Source: Leptospira brenneri (GTDB lineage Bacteria > Spirochaetota > Leptospiria > Leptospirales > Leptospiraceae). Taken from it: DNA of 64,000 nt. Shown one piece after another: positions 46,480 to 57,197 of the stretch. The notes under the pieces are model-generated. The model was not told the origin of the DNA, made no database searches, and worked only from the letters and a program-made list of their open reading frames with translations. Numbering within the stretch: position 1 is the stretch's first letter; the number at the start of each line of letters is the position of its first letter. The stretch is taken from contig NZ_NPDQ01000007.1 in assembly GCF_002812125.1 (NCBI RefSeq), positions 1-64,000 of the forward strand, given 5' to 3'. Both the position numbers and the translations under genes were made by a program.

Positions 46480-49032
46480 CTAAACGAGAGCCAAATCTTT
46501 TTCCTCGGCACTTGGAGAAGAGCCGTCATCTTTTTTCGGAACTTCTTTGTAGTCGGTCCAAGGAGTTTCCGCATACACAAGTTTTCCTTCTGCAAAATCA
46601 ACAAGGATCTTCGTTGGGTTATCATAAACACCTTTCAAAGATTGTATTGCCATATAGTCTTCCAATTCTCTTTGGAACACTCGTCGGAGTGGACGAGCCC
46701 CATAGTTTTGGTCGTATCCAATGGTTGCAAAATGTTCCTTTGCTGTTTGCGAAAGATCCACTAGCACTTTTTTCTCAGTCAATCGTTTGTTAAAATCTTT
46801 TAACATGATATCCACAATGCTCACGATCTCTTCTTTTTTCAGAGGTGCAAAGTAAACCACTTCATCCACACGGTTGAGGAACTCTGGGTTGAAATGTTTT
46901 TTCAACTGTTCACGAGCTTGTTCTGCTTTGTAAGTTTCTCTTTCTTCTGCGAAGTCTTCAAAACCTAATCGTCCACCTTTGGAAATCTCTTTCGCAGCGA
47001 TGTTCGATGTCATGATGATGATAGTATCGCGGAAGTTTACCTTACGACCTTTGGTATCAGTTAAGTTTCCCTCTTCCATGATTTGGAGTAAGATATTAAA
47101 AAGATCATGATGAGCTTTTTCGATTTCGTCGAGTAAAACCAAACTATATGGTTTTCTTCTTACGAACTCAGTGAGTTGTCCACCATCATCATATCCTACG
47201 TAACCTGGAGGAGCCCCAATCAGTCTTGAAACCGCATGTGGTTCCATATATTCCGACATATCAATGCGGAGCATATTGTCTTCAGATCCAAACAGTTGTT
47301 CTGCGAGCGCTTTTGCAAGTTCTGTTTTTCCCACACCTGTTGGTCCAAGGAAAATAAAGGATCCCGTAGGTCGTTTTTCGCTCTTTAGTCCAGTGCGAGA
47401 ACGTCTGACGGCGCGAGCCACTTTTTCAATAGCATCGGTTTGCCCAACGATTCTTCCTTTGATATCGTCTTCCAAATTGAGAAGTTTTACATTTTCGGAC
47501 TGTTCCATTTTTTTCAAAGGAATTCCTGTCCAAAGGCTCACAACGGAGAGAATGTCTTCTTCTTCGATAGAAACCGCATAACCTTCCATACGTTCTTGCC
47601 ATTGTTTGGTTTTTTCTTCCAATTGGCCTTTTTTGCGATTCACTTCGTCACGAACCGCAGCTGCTTTTTCATACTCTTGGCTGCGAACCAAATCTTCTTT
47701 TTTGGAAGATAGACCTTTGATCTCTTCTTCAATTTCTTTGATTTCGTTCGGACGTTGGCAGTTGGCAAGACGAGCTTTCGCTCCTGCTTCATCGATGATA
47801 TCAATGGCTTTGTCTGGTAAAAAACGATCATTGATATAACGGTGAGATAACTTCACCGCTTGTTCGATTGCTTTTTCCGTATAACGAACCTTATGGTGTG
47901 CTTCGTATGCTTTTTTCAAACCATCTAAGATCAACACTGCATCATCTACAGAAGGTTCTAATACTTTCACCATTTGGAATCTTCTTTCCAAAGCAGAATC
48001 TTTTTCGATGTATTTACGGTATTCGTTATTGGTAGTGGCACCAATACATTGTAATTCTCCACGAGCAAGGGCAGGTTTTAAAATATTTGCTGCATCCACT
48101 GCACCTTCTGCGGCACCAGCTCCAATCAGAGTGTGTAACTCATCAATAAAGATGATGATGTTTTGAGAAGTTACGATTTCTTTCATGATTTTTTTCAATC
48201 GTTCTTCAAACTCACCACGGTATTTTGTTCCTGCAATGAGACTCGCCAAATCAAGAGATAACACTCGTTTATCGAAAAGAAGATCTGGAACCAATTTTTC
48301 AATCACGGCTTGTGCTAAGCCTTCTACGATGGCAGTTTTACCGACACCCGATTCTCCCACGAGAACTGGATTGTTTTTGGTTTTACGAGAAAGGATTTGA
48401 ATGACCCTTTCGATTTCTTTCGAACGACCAATGACTGGATCCAATTTTTTCTCACGAGCAAGTTGTGTTAGATCCCGTGCAAACTCATCCAAAATAGGAG
48501 TTTTACTCTTTTCTTGTCTAGGAGCTGCTTGTTGTTGGGTTTGGCCTTGCGTCGCACCTTGTGTTCCTGCTCCTCCACCCACAGCACCAGAAGGTGGTGC
48601 ACCCAAAAGTCGTAGAATCTCAGATTTAATTACATTATAATTTACGCTGAAAGATGATAACGATCCACCTGCGATATTATTATTATCACGAAGAAGTGCC
48701 AAAAGAATGTGTTCTGTTCCGACATAGTTATGTTTGAGGCGTTTTGCTTCCTCTTTAGAAACTTCGATCATTTTTTGGTATTTGTCTTGTCCTTGGCTTA
48801 CATCAAGTAACAAGGCACCAGAACCCTCACGAGTCCTTTTTTCGACTTCTTTACGGAGTTCGTTCAAATTGATATTTAGATTCGTAAGAATCTTGATCGC
48901 GACAGAGTCCTCCTCCCGGAGAAGCCCAAGTAGAATGTGCTCAGGACCGATAAAATCGGAACCTAAACGTTTTGCCTCATCTTGGGCGATTTCGTTGATG
49001 ACTCTTTTTGCTCTTTTTGTGAATTCCAACAT
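46480..49032 (-). CDS. clpC: AAA+ unfoldase ClpC
   Basis: This 850-residue Hsp100 protein unfolds substrates for the ClpP peptidase. It has the double Clp-N domain at the start ([20 protein letters not shown]), Walker [10 protein letters not shown] in the first AAA domain, a UVR-like middle segment ([20 protein letters not shown]) and Walker [10 protein letters not shown] in the second. The UVR-containing middle domain distinguishes ClpC from ClpA and ClpB. An McsA/McsB-like gene lies just upstream, as in the Gram-positive operons. Confidence 0.95.
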   Translation of the reverse strand: MLEFTKRAKRVINEIAQDEAKRLGSDFIGPEHILLGLLREEDSVAIKILTNLNINLNELRKEVEKRTREGSGALLLDVSQGQDKYQKMIEVSKEEAKRLKHNYVGTEHILLALLRDNNNIAGGSLSSFSVNYNVIKSEILRLLGAPPSGAVGGGAGTQGATQGQTQQQAAPRQEKSKTPILDEFARDLTQLAREKKLDPVIGRSKEIERVIQILSRKTKNNPVLVGESGVGKTAIVEGLAQAVIEKLVPDLLFDKRVLSLDLASLIAGTKYRGEFEERLKKIMKEIVTSQNIIIFIDELHTLIGAGAAEGAVDAANILKPALARGELQCIGATTNNEYRKYIEKDSALERRFQMVKVLEPSVDDAVLILDGLKKAYEAHHKVRYTEKAIEQAVKLSHRYINDRFLPDKAIDIIDEAGAKARLANCQRPNEIKEIEEEIKGLSSKKEDLVRSQEYEKAAAVRDEVNRKKGQLEEKTKQWQERMEGYAVSIEEEDILSVVSLWTGIPLKKMEQSENVKLLNLEDDIKGRIVGQTDAIEKVARAVRRSRTGLKSEKRPTGSFIFLGPTGVGKTELAKALAEQLFGSEDNMLRIDMSEYMEPHAVSRLIGAPPGYVGYDDGGQLTEFVRRKPYSLVLLDEIEKAHHDLFNILLQIMEEGNLTDTKGRKVNFRDTIIIMTSNIAAKEISKGGRLGFEDFAEERETYKAEQAREQLKKHFNPEFLNRVDEVVYFAPLKKEEIVSIVDIMLKDFNKRLTEKKVLVDLSQTAKEHFATIGYDQNYGARPLRRVFQRELEDYMAIQSLKGVYDNPTKILVDFAEGKLVYAETPWTDYKEVPKKDDGSSPSAEEKDLALV

Positions 49033-49093
49033 GCCGCACCCTGCCTTTGTTAATTAGACGAACGTTCTTTGTTCCCATCACGACCGTACCGGT

Positions 49094-49876
49094 TTAATAG
49101 GAGCCTAGTAAACCAAGAATTTTGTAAAAGTCGCGTTTTTGAGCCACACTTGCGTTCTTCCACGAGATTTTTACGACGAGAACCCGTTCTTTTCCGATGT
49201 TCCCAATTCTATGATCGGAGGAAGGAGCAAATTCTATACCAAAATCGACTAAAGTTCGTAAAATTGAAAAAAACTCAGAAACGACATCTACTGCCACGGC
49301 GACAAGAAGGGAATCCCTCCTTCCCCTCCCTAAATTGGTAGGACAGGAAGAAATAAATCCAACTTCGGGTGCACTCGCCCAAAGTGGTTTTTTGAATAAA
49401 AAACGAAATATGGAAATCCAATTTTTGGGTTTTGCAGAAGGATATCCGCCAAGATTCTTCTCTTTGGTAAATATTAGATTCTCCCAACGAATATGGTCTT
49501 CCGAACCTAAATAAAATCCCATACCCAAAACAGATTTTTCCCCTTCGAGCCTTGTAGGGGGGATCCCTCCAGGGTAAAGAGATTCTTCCAAACCAAAATC
49601 GACTAACAGCTGTTTTGACTTTTCAACCAAAGAATCATAATAAGGAAAAAGATTTGATTTTAGGTTTCTCGTGATCCTTGTCCGTAGAGACAAAAGAGTT
49701 ATGGACTTAGAATTTTTTTTTACGAAAATTTCTAAGGTTTGGAGGAAAGGTTCCGGGATTTTGTTTTTTCCTTTTGGTTTAGGATAGTCGAAAATGGAAA
49801 CACAATGGGTACAACCAAATTTACCGCTTTTACGAAACTGAATCTCTTTGGTTCCGCAAAAACGGCAATACAACAT
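49094..49876 (-). CDS. McsA-type zinc finger fused to a reduced McsB-like phosphagen-kinase domain
   Basis: This 260-residue protein starts with CRFCG and CTHC (Cys4, Cys7, Cys22, Cys25), a zinc ribbon as in McsA. Residues 58-260 resemble the arginine kinase McsB: LRTRITRN (64-71), SEDHIR (125-130) and CPTNLGRGRR (178-187). The usual 350-residue kinase is reduced to about 200 residues, and the loop equivalent to RGxYGEG reads APSSDHRIG. It may be a pseudokinase or a minimal kinase that controls ClpC, whose gene follows 61 bases later. It starts directly at the lolD stop codon. Confidence 0.8.
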   Translation of the reverse strand: MLYCRFCGTKEIQFRKSGKFGCTHCVSIFDYPKPKGKNKIPEPFLQTLEIFVKKNSKSITLLSLRTRITRNLKSNLFPYYDSLVEKSKQLLVDFGLEESLYPGGIPPTRLEGEKSVLGMGFYLGSEDHIRWENLIFTKEKNLGGYPSAKPKNWISIFRFLFKKPLWASAPEVGFISSCPTNLGRGRRDSLLVAVAVDVVSEFFSILRTLVDFGIEFAPSSDHRIGNIGKERVLVVKISWKNASVAQKRDFYKILGLLGSY

Positions 49877-50572
49877 CTATGTAACTGGAGTTAGTTTCCC
49901 CGATACAATTCGGTTTCTTTTATGAGCCATGGAAGCAAGTTCCAAGTCATGAGTCACAAGTATCAAAGAAAACTTAAATTCATTTTGGAGTTCTTTGATC
50001 AGATCCATTAGATGCCGCGAGTTATCTCGATCTAAATTTCCTGTGGGTTCATCTGCCAAAATCAATTGTCTTCTCCCCACAAGAGCACGTGCTACACCCA
50101 CACGAGCACTCTCTCCACCAGAAAGTTGAGAAGGAAAACTTTCGGTTCTCTCTCCGAGACCCACTTTTTGTAAAATTTCAATCGCTCTCTGTTTTGCAAG
50201 ACTAGGATTCATTCTTGCGATTAAGAGTGGCATCATTACATTTTCTAAGGCGGTAAAATCTGGTAACAAAAGATGTTGTTGGAAAATAAAAGAAATTTTT
50301 TCAGCTCGGAAGTTCTCTCTTTGTTTTTCGTTAAGGTTTTTTAAACTGACTCCGCAAACATCCACCTCGCCGTCGTCAAACGAGTCCATTGCTCCCAGAA
50401 TATTGAGGAGAGTCGACTTTCCCACACCGGAAGCACCTTCCACTGAAACAATTTCACCGGGTAAAACTTCAAAATCGAGACCTGCGATGATATGATATCT
50501 GTTGTCTACAACTTGGTAGTATTTTTCTAGTTTGCGAACAGAGACAGTTGGTATTACATTCATATTAGTCAT
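49877..50572 (-). CDS. lolD: lipoprotein-release ABC ATPase, LolD-like
   Basis: This protein of about 231 residues has Walker [10 protein letters not shown], signature [15 protein letters not shown] and Walker [14 protein letters not shown] chose the ATG at 50572, which overlaps the permease stop codon; the longer frame to 50686 lies within the permease gene. With the neighbouring LolC/E-type permease it should extract lipoproteins from the inner membrane, though related MacB-like systems cannot be excluded. Confidence 0.85.
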   Translation of the reverse strand: MTNMNVIPTVSVRKLEKYYQVVDNRYHIIAGLDFEVLPGEIVSVEGASGVGKSTLLNILGAMDSFDDGEVDVCGVSLKNLNEKQRENFRAEKISFIFQQHLLLPDFTALENVMMPLLIARMNPSLAKQRAIEILQKVGLGERTESFPSQLSGGESARVGVARALVGRRQLILADEPTGNLDRDNSRHLMDLIKELQNEFKFSLILVTHDLELASMAHKRNRIVSGKLTPVT

Positions 50573-51917
50573 TTCGGATTGTATCCACAGGGTTAAGATT
50601 GGCCGCCATACGTGCAGGAAAATACCCAGCAAGTCCAGAAAGGATGGTCGCTGCGGTTGTGACCATAAAGATAAAGGAAATATCAATATCTACAGGGATA
50701 TGATCAAAGTAATAAATATCTTTGGGAACAAGTTCCACTGGATCCCAATCTCCTGGATTCAGTAAACCACCCACTCCGTTGATGATTTCAGAAATTGCAT
50801 TGATGATGACTTCCAATTGAGTCGCAATAAAAATTCCCGTCATCCCACCAACAAGCGAAGATAAAATCCCAACAATCATCGCGTTCAATGTAAAAATTAA
50901 TAGAATATCATTCGAAGCAAGACCAAGTGCTTTTAAAGTTCCAATGGATCTACGTTTCGCACGAATGAGTGAATGGACGGTTGCCACCATTCCCAAAGCA
51001 GCAAGAACAATAAAAAGAAAAACAATGATGGAGATGATTGTTTTTTCAAGTCTTAAAGCCGCTAAAAAGTTTTCTTGTTCTTCCGCAATGGTTCGTACGG
51101 ACCAAGAAGTCTCATCTTGGATTTTTGTATTCCAGTTGTCTTCGTTTAACCGAGATAAGATTCTATGTTTGGTTAATTTTAAATCATCAAGAGAACGAAC
51201 CTTAATGGCAACTTGGTTCACTGCCCCTTCCATCTTAAAAAATTCTTGTGCTTGCGGGAGAGACAAAAACACAAATTTAGAATCATAATTATAATAACCG
51301 GTTTTAAAAAGTCCGGTCAAACGAAAGGTCTGAACATTGACCTGTACACCTCGTTCGACAGTGAACCTTCCACCTGGAACAGCCATTGTGATCTCATGAC
51401 CCAGACCATATCCATAAATGGCACTCATTTCCTTTCCAACAACGACTAGTTTCTGTGTATTGATGGATTGGATTCTATCTCGATCATATTGTAAAATCCT
51501 TGGAAAGTTGGGTAATCCATTTTCCACCAGTTTTTCGATAGAATCGACGGGGACGGCACGAATCATAATTGGATTAAAATTATTATTGGTTTGGATGAGA
51601 CCGTGACTTGTGATATTTCCTTCAACAGAAACAAAAGACTCTGCCAATTTTGGATCTGATTTTAGGTGTTCAATGACCTTATCGTAATCATAAATCGCCC
51701 CAGAACCATAAGAGTTCTCAATGGTGATATGAGGCCCCCCTTGCCAGAGAGATTCTTTGACTTGTTTTTGGAATCCGTTGAAAATGGAGAGGACTACCAC
51801 TAGGAGTCCGACTCCCACTGCCATAACAATGAACGACAGTCTGGATTTGATAGAGAGAAAACCCAATACTCTGGATCCTCGGATGTAACGGATTGTGATT
51901 AAAGAGACAATTCCCAT
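50565..51917 (-). CDS. lipoprotein-release ABC permease, LolC/LolE-like
   Basis: This 450-residue protein starts with [20 protein letters not shown], typical of LolC/E, followed by the first membrane helix. A large periplasmic domain and three C-terminal helices follow, with [20 protein letters not shown] and the closing NPVDTIRND. Only one permease gene is present, so it probably works as a homodimer, as in LolF-type systems. Its start region shares 16 bases with that of the adaptor gene at 43901. Confidence 0.87.
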   Translation of the reverse strand: MGIVSLITIRYIRGSRVLGFLSIKSRLSFIVMAVGVGLLVVVLSIFNGFQKQVKESLWQGGPHITIENSYGSGAIYDYDKVIEHLKSDPKLAESFVSVEGNITSHGLIQTNNNFNPIMIRAVPVDSIEKLVENGLPNFPRILQYDRDRIQSINTQKLVVVGKEMSAIYGYGLGHEITMAVPGGRFTVERGVQVNVQTFRLTGLFKTGYYNYDSKFVFLSLPQAQEFFKMEGAVNQVAIKVRSLDDLKLTKHRILSRLNEDNWNTKIQDETSWSVRTIAEEQENFLAALRLEKTIISIIVFLFIVLAALGMVATVHSLIRAKRRSIGTLKALGLASNDILLIFTLNAMIVGILSSLVGGMTGIFIATQLEVIINAISEIINGVGGLLNPGDWDPVELVPKDIYYFDHIPVDIDISFIFMVTTAATILSGLAGYFPARMAANLNPVDTIRND

Positions 51918-51977
51918 GATGACCTAATCTTTTTGACAGCTTTCTTCAAAAGATGGATACTGTCAAAAAAGAACCTT

Positions 51978-52964
51978 ATGCCCGAGACACCAAACTACTA
52001 TTCTGTCAAAGTAAACCTTCGAGACGAAGCCAACATGGTCTACACCATGATTACGGCCGTCATAGACCCGGTTGAAACAAAATCGGTGAAGTATGAGGGG
52101 GTCTCGTGTACTAGCCCACTTTCCCTTTTGCCCATTCGCTCCACCTTTCAGGACTTTTACAACCGGATGCAGAGGGTCATTTACAAGGGGGAACAACAGA
52201 AAAACATTACAAAATCCCTTCAAGAATTGATTAAAACCAAGTTTGGTTCAGAAAGTTTTTTGGAAGAAATTCTGCATTACATGGACCACAACCTAACAGA
52301 CCGCCTGGATTTTGTTTTTAGCGAAATGCACAAAAGGACTGCTGGAAATTCAGAACCAAAGGTAGAAATCCATTTCGAACTCATTGATCCGGCCGATATG
52401 ACCAAAACGACCGTGGATGAAGAGGAGATTGCAAAAAAAGAAGCCCCTCCCGTCACCCCAGTTCCGCAAACATCTGGATTTTTAATTCCGGCGGACAAAC
52501 AGATTGTTCAATTCAAATTCCAACTTTCACCTGTCAATGGAGTTCCTCTCGTTGACCTAAAAGCAAATGACAATGTTTACATTCGTTTGGTTCCAGGGGA
52601 TCCCATTACCGATTCTATCATTAATGGTTTGGAACTCAAAGAAGAGTCGGGAGCCATCAAACAAATCCCTGCAAAAATCGTAAATATTTCCAACAATAAA
52701 AACTTTTCAGAAGTAGTCATCAAGATCAATGAACAAGTCTACGGCAAAATCATTGAGGAAGAAAACTCTGTAAAAATCAAAACCACTGATGCCCAACATG
52801 GTGCAGCCAACATTATGAATTCCGTTGCCTCACCCACAGCAGCAGTTTCTAAATCAAAACAAAATCCAACACTTTCTGCAGACGAAAGTTTTCATTTATG
52901 GCCTTACATCATCATGTTAGTCGTCCTTGCCATTGGTATGATGACTATTTTTGTGATCCTTTAA
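51978..52964 (+). CDS. protein with C-terminal membrane anchor, unknown
   Basis: This protein of about 328 residues has no signal peptide but ends in one membrane helix (about 305-327), so it would be tail-anchored with most of its mass in the cytoplasm. A Pro-rich linker (APPVTPVPQTS) separates two mixed alpha/beta parts; the second part, with NDNVYIRLVPGDPITDSIIN, resembles a beta-barrel. I know no family. It is divergent from the lolC-like gene and 5 bases before the next membrane gene. Confidence 0.72.
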   Translation: MPETPNYYSVKVNLRDEANMVYTMITAVIDPVETKSVKYEGVSCTSPLSLLPIRSTFQDFYNRMQRVIYKGEQQKNITKSLQELIKTKFGSESFLEEILHYMDHNLTDRLDFVFSEMHKRTAGNSEPKVEIHFELIDPADMTKTTVDEEEIAKKEAPPVTPVPQTSGFLIPADKQIVQFKFQLSPVNGVPLVDLKANDNVYIRLVPGDPITDSIINGLELKEESGAIKQIPAKIVNISNNKNFSEVVIKINEQVYGKIIEEENSVKIKTTDAQHGAANIMNSVASPTAAVSKSKQNPTLSADESFHLWPYIIMLVVLAIGMMTIFVIL

Positions 52965-52969
52965 TCTTT

Positions 52970-53989
52970 ATGGAAAAAATTAAAAAACAACTTCCAATCA
53001 TTTCAGCAGTGTTCATCGCACTTGTAATCATTCACTCGTTATTTGTTGATTATTCGGTTCATTTTCCAGATTCCGTTTCTGCAGAAAATTCAGAATCGGC
53101 GATGGAATCTTTAAAACCAAAAGTTGTCGCAGAGAATGGTATTCTAAATCGAATTTCTTATTTAGAAGCATTTCTCGTAGAACTGGAATCAAGAGAACTC
53201 CCTGTTGATACAGAACAAGAAGAAACAAAAGACAACATTAAACGTGTATTAGTAGGACAGAAACTCCTACTCGGACTTTCTTTGTTTTATTTGTTACTCA
53301 CTTTTTCCACTGCCGTCTCTTATGTATACCGAGTTTGGTTTCATAAGTCACTTGCGAATGTTTTTTATCCAGTGTCTCTCATCCTTCTTTTGCCAAAGAT
53401 CTTTTTCCAACTCAATCTTGTGATGCAAAATGAAATTCTATCTTATTTTTATTTTGGATTTTTAGTTTTTACTTATATCACAAGTATCATCGCCTACCGT
53501 TTCATTCTCAAAAACAAGGATTTGGCAGAAGGATTCCAATCTTTAAAATTTTCTTCTTCTTTAGAGGAAGAAGGAAGATCTCCAAGTAATACCAAAACAG
53601 GTTCTATCCTTTCACCGGTCTTTCACGTAGCCATCATCATCTTTATTGGAATTTTGATTGGAAACTTTGTATACATTCCACTATTTCTTTTACAAAAACA
53701 TTACGTAAGTGAATTCAGTTACTTTATCTTCTTTTTGATTGGATTATTGTCTTTATTTTATATATTCAATTATAAAAAAGTAGGTGGAGAACCAAGTAGC
53801 AGCAACTGGAAAAACCTTGCTGTCAGTTTTGCTTATTTACAATTTCGATTTTTAAGAAATAGTTTTTGGGCTGCGTTTAGCACCATTCTGATTGTTCTTT
53901 TTGTAACTTTTTTATTCAGCCTTCTTTTATTTAATATCGATCTCATCCAAAACAATTTGGGTTTATTCGGAAAAGCTACCGAGTTCTAA
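52970..53989 (+). CDS. multipass membrane protein, unknown
   Basis: This 339-residue protein has one N-terminal helix (about 9-26), a periplasmic helical loop, and about five to six more helices. I chose the ATG at 52970, since the upstream in-frame start lies inside the previous gene. No motif is recognised. The tight spacing with the tail-anchored protein before it suggests that the two form one complex. Confidence 0.72.
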   Translation: MEKIKKQLPIISAVFIALVIIHSLFVDYSVHFPDSVSAENSESAMESLKPKVVAENGILNRISYLEAFLVELESRELPVDTEQEETKDNIKRVLVGQKLLLGLSLFYLLLTFSTAVSYVYRVWFHKSLANVFYPVSLILLLPKIFFQLNLVMQNEILSYFYFGFLVFTYITSIIAYRFILKNKDLAEGFQSLKFSSSLEEEGRSPSNTKTGSILSPVFHVAIIIFIGILIGNFVYIPLFLLQKHYVSEFSYFIFFLIGLLSLFYIFNYKKVGGEPSSSNWKNLAVSFAYLQFRFLRNSFWAAFSTILIVLFVTFLFSLLLFNIDLIQNNLGLFGKATEF

Positions 53990-54025
53990 GAAAAAACTTT
54001 TTTGTAAGTTCTAACACAAAACAAG

Positions 54026-54043
54026 GAGTGCCTAATGGCACTC
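54026..54043. terminator. bidirectional hairpin terminator
   Basis: GAGTGCC (54026-54032) pairs with GGCACTC (54037-54043) around a 4-base loop, between convergent genes. The stop codon of the minus-strand MORN gene lies in the loop region. T-rich tails follow on both strands (CTTTCCCTTTTT on plus, CTTGTTTTG on minus). Confidence 0.7.
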
Positions 54044-54778
54044 TGGTTCTTTCCCTTTTTGCACCAAACACCACAACTCTCCGTTTGGATAATAAGTGGA
54101 ACGTTTGATCAGTTCTCCCTCAGAAGAATAAATTTCAGATGCTTCTTTGGTTCCGGTTGGATAATAGTAAAACCATTCCCCAACTTTCTTATCGTTTTCA
54201 TAACTTCCTTTTTCTTCCACTTTGGTATCTGGATAATAACGCACCCAATCGCCAGTGCGAAATCCACCATCGAAGAAACCTTTTTCATTTAACCGACCAT
54301 TCCGAAAATATCTGTAGTAAGAACCTGTTTCATTTCCCAGTTCGGCAGTTTGGATCCATAACTGCTTCTTTCGATATCCTGATTTATAGCCCAGTTCAAT
54401 ATAAGGTTTTCCATCAGAAAAAGTAAACTTCCAAAGACCATCCCTATCTCCATTCAAAAACTGACCTTCCATAATTGGAATTCCAGTGATGTAATTGAAA
54501 CGTTTACTGATTCCATTTGGTTGGCCAAATTCATTCACAGGCACTTCTGTGACTAGGTTACCATTTTCATACCATTCACGGTGGATCCCGTTTGCTGTTA
54601 ATTTGTAGTAGTTTGTTTTTTTATGATACTCTGCCTCTTTAGGAACAGAACCTGGTCTGGCAACTGTACCCTTACACGGGCCCAAAACTAAACCAATTAA
54701 CAATACAAAAAGTAATAAGGATACAAAAATCCAAATCGAACTGTCTTTAATGGGTGTGGATGCGGATGTCATTTTCAT
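54032..54778 (-). CDS. MORN-repeat (YwqK-like) protein with membrane helix
   Basis: This 248-residue protein has one membrane helix (about 14-34) followed by five to six MORN-variant repeats of the pattern G-x-W-x-Y-Y-x-N-G, such as GIHREWYENGNLVTEV, GKPYIELGYKSG and GEWFYYYPTGTKEAS. Proteins of this type are often annotated as YwqK antitoxins, but no toxin is nearby and here it is more likely an envelope protein. It overlaps the MscS gene by 32 bases. Confidence 0.82.
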   Translation of the reverse strand: MKMTSASTPIKDSSIWIFVSLLLFVLLIGLVLGPCKGTVARPGSVPKEAEYHKKTNYYKLTANGIHREWYENGNLVTEVPVNEFGQPNGISKRFNYITGIPIMEGQFLNGDRDGLWKFTFSDGKPYIELGYKSGYRKKQLWIQTAELGNETGSYYRYFRNGRLNEKGFFDGGFRTGDWVRYYPDTKVEEKGSYENDKKVGEWFYYYPTGTKEASEIYSSEGELIKRSTYYPNGELWCLVQKGKEPECH

Positions 54779-55643
54779 TTTTGAACTTAGTTAAAATTTC
54801 TTTGGAAATAAGAATTCTGTTGAGACGTTTAGACCTGATAGGTGTCAAATACCTTAAACACATTAGGATGGTTCCTTCTGGTTCTAAAGAAGTATACACA
54901 ATAGGAGTGGTTTTGCCAAGTCTTACTAAATAGTTTTTTGACATTTCTCTAATTTTAGATTCCACAAGTTCGGGCGCTAATACAAGTTCCTCATGTAAAA
55001 TTTGAGAACAAATTTTTTCTGCTTTTTCCCAATTGGAATCTATATCTAAATATATTTTAAACTCATCCCAAACAAAATCCATGGTTTCCGAAACAATAAA
55101 GAAACGATGCAAAACAATATTATAATTAGGAAAATGAATGAGTCGGTTGGTAGATTGTTCGAACCTAGGATCAGCAGAAATTTCAAGTAAGGTAAACTTA
55201 AAAAAACCAATATTGACAACATCCCCTTTGATGTTATCCAGTTCGATCCGGTCCCCCACCTTAAATCCATTAGAACCCATAATCATAAACCAACCCACCA
55301 TATTCAGCCAAACTTCTTTGAGTGAAATGACAATACCGGCCCCTGCAAGACCGAGAACTGTTGGTAGTAGTGATAAACTAGAAAAAACAAAGGGAAGGTA
55401 TGCGATCCCAAAAACTAAAAGAAAACCGATACGAGCAACCTTTCTACGGTTATATTCGTGAGCGGCATCGGGAGCAGGTTTGATCCTTTCCACAAGGATC
55501 ATTGTGATTTTATAAACAAAAACAGCGAAAACAAGCATGTATCCAAAAAGGATCATAGTTTCAGCAAAATCACGGTTGCTGCGAACGAGTAAGGTAAGTG
55601 GATTTAAATCCAAATAGAATTCTTTAAGACTTCCGCGGTCCAT
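54747..55643 (-). CDS. MscS-family mechanosensitive channel
   Basis: This 298-residue protein has three N-terminal helices, the pore helix region VLGLAGAGIVISLKEV and the beta-domain start FKVGDRIELDNIKGDVVNIG. These are the hallmarks of small-conductance mechanosensitive channels, which release solutes on osmotic downshift. It starts 1 base after the aroB stop and is part of the same transcript as aroB. Confidence 0.9.
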   Translation of the reverse strand: MDRGSLKEFYLDLNPLTLLVRSNRDFAETMILFGYMLVFAVFVYKITMILVERIKPAPDAAHEYNRRKVARIGFLLVFGIAYLPFVFSSLSLLPTVLGLAGAGIVISLKEVWLNMVGWFMIMGSNGFKVGDRIELDNIKGDVVNIGFFKFTLLEISADPRFEQSTNRLIHFPNYNIVLHRFFIVSETMDFVWDEFKIYLDIDSNWEKAEKICSQILHEELVLAPELVESKIREMSKNYLVRLGKTTPIVYTSLEPEGTILMCLRYLTPIRSKRLNRILISKEILTKFKNENDIRIHTH

Positions 55644-55644
55644 T

Positions 55645-56736
55645 CTATAACTTTCCTTTTTGGCGTTTCAAAATTTCTAAAATGGTTTTTCTTTCGACGG
55701 AAACTCCAAACTTTGGTTTTCCAAAGTCTTCCAATAAAACGAATTTCAAAGAACTCCCTTCTTTCTTTTTATCGTGTTCCATATGTTTGAGTACTAAATC
55801 AGGTTTCTCTTCTAGTGTTGTTGGAAGTTCCAATTGTTTCATTAGAGAGATTGCTTTTTTAAAGTTAGACTCAGAAAACCCGGCTAATTCTCGAGATAGA
55901 AGTAAAGCAGTGACAAGACCAATGGCCACCGCTTCTCCATGAGAATATTTTTTATATTGAGTTAGGGATTCAATGGCATGACCAGTTGTATGACCCAAAT
56001 TCAAAACTGCACGAAGCCCGGACTCTCTTTCATCCTGAGAAACAATCCCCGATTTTACTCGTATGGATTCTTCAATCGCATAACGAAGGATTTGTGATTT
56101 TTCTGAATATTCGGAACGTTTTGAATTAGCGATCTTATCTAAAAAACTCCCACCATCAAGAAACGCATGTTTTGCGATTTCTGCAAGACCACAGCTCCAT
56201 TCTTTGTCCGGTAAGGTAGAAAGAGTAAAAAGCGGAGCAAATACAAATTCTGGTTGGTAAAAAGCACCGACCATATTTTTACCAGAATCCACATTGACAG
56301 CGACTTTACCTCCCACAGAGGAATCCACACAAGCAAGAAGAGTGGTAGGCACTTGGACAAACCGCACTCCTCTTTGGTAAGTGGCAGCAATGAATCCAGC
56401 AAAGTCCCCAACAACACCACCGCCAAAAGCAACCACCACTGCTTTTCGATCTGCATCCGTTTCAATGAGTTGGTTATAAACTTTTTTTACCCGGTCGATG
56501 TGTTTATTTTTTTCACCAGATTTTAAATAAATAAAAGAAAAAGGAACGTTTAAGGATTTTAGTTCTTTAGAAATATATTTTTCATAGATCCCCGCGATTT
56601 CACGGCTGGTGAGAACATAAACTTTGGATACCTTAGAAAGAGAATTTATTTTTTCTGCAAGGCCCTGGAAGTCTTCATGTAATTCGATGGGGTAACGAAA
56701 ACCCTCACCGATAATTTCCCTTTCCGATAACTTCAT
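55645..56736 (-). CDS. aroB: 3-dehydroquinate synthase
   Basis: This 363-residue enzyme converts DAHP to 3-dehydroquinate in the shikimate pathway with NAD and a metal ion. Motifs are GGGVVGDFAGFIAATYQRG, VPTTLLACVDSSVGGKVAVN and LNLGHTTGHAIES, whose histidines with the Glu in LAEIAKHA bind zinc. Its start overlaps the Nudix gene stop by 4 bases. Confidence 0.96.
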   Translation of the reverse strand: MKLSEREIIGEGFRYPIELHEDFQGLAEKINSLSKVSKVYVLTSREIAGIYEKYISKELKSLNVPFSFIYLKSGEKNKHIDRVKKVYNQLIETDADRKAVVVAFGGGVVGDFAGFIAATYQRGVRFVQVPTTLLACVDSSVGGKVAVNVDSGKNMVGAFYQPEFVFAPLFTLSTLPDKEWSCGLAEIAKHAFLDGGSFLDKIANSKRSEYSEKSQILRYAIEESIRVKSGIVSQDERESGLRAVLNLGHTTGHAIESLTQYKKYSHGEAVAIGLVTALLLSRELAGFSESNFKKAISLMKQLELPTTLEEKPDLVLKHMEHDKKKEGSSLKFVLLEDFGKPKFGVSVERKTILEILKRQKGKL

Positions 56737-57197
56737 GGTTCATTCACCCATGGGCTAGAAATATATCGAGGTTTATTTGTGCTTTTGGCTCGGAAGTAAT
56801 GTTTTATGTCTGGGCGAATGTCCATAGACAAAATTTCTTTTGTGGTAAAATATCCAAATCCAGAAATTGCTTTTTCTTTGGGATTGAGAACCGGTAACAG
56901 ATCTTTTACCTTAGTCAAAAAAACAATTTGAATGAGGTGGCGTTTTTTATCTGGATCAATCGATTCATTCAAAAACAAAAAATCAATTTTACTTACTTCC
57001 AGAGACAATTCCTCATTCAGTTCCCGTTTGAGTGCTTCTTCTCCTGTCTCCCCAAATTCAATCCCACCACCGGGAAGTAACCAATACCCAGATTGTTTTT
57101 TTTGCTGTTGTACAAGCAAAATTTTGCCTTTAGGATCTTGGATGAGGGCAGCCACACGAACCCGCATTGATTTAGATTTTAATAAAAATTCGATCAT
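56733..57197 (-). CDS. Nudix hydrolase
   Basis: This 154-residue protein starts at the ATG overlapping the rnc stop codon; longer starts lie inside rnc. The Nudix box is clear at 44-66: GGIEFGETGEEALKRELNEE, which binds the metal and the diphosphate of a nucleotide derivative. RVRVAALIQDPKGKILLVQQ precedes it. The substrate is unknown. It forms an operon with rnc and aroB. Confidence 0.9.
   Translation of the reverse strand: MIEFLLKSKSMRVRVAALIQDPKGKILLVQQQKKQSGYWLLPGGGIEFGETGEEALKRELNEELSLEVSKIDFLFLNESIDPDKKRHLIQIVFLTKVKDLLPVLNPKEKAISGFGYFTTKEILSMDIRPDIKHYFRAKSTNKPRYISSPWVNEP

Noticed and set aside
50573..50686. Longer N-terminus for the LolD-like ATPase
   Set aside because: It overlaps the permease gene by over 100 bases and adds residues not found in this family; the start at 50572 gives a normal length.
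52898..52969. Upstream start for the membrane protein at 52970
   Set aside because: It lies inside the preceding gene, in another frame, and adds a His/Cys-rich stretch unlike a normal N-terminus.
54032..54778. YwqK-type antitoxin of a toxin-antitoxin pair
   Set aside because: The MORN pattern fits, but the protein has a membrane helix and no toxin-like gene is adjacent.
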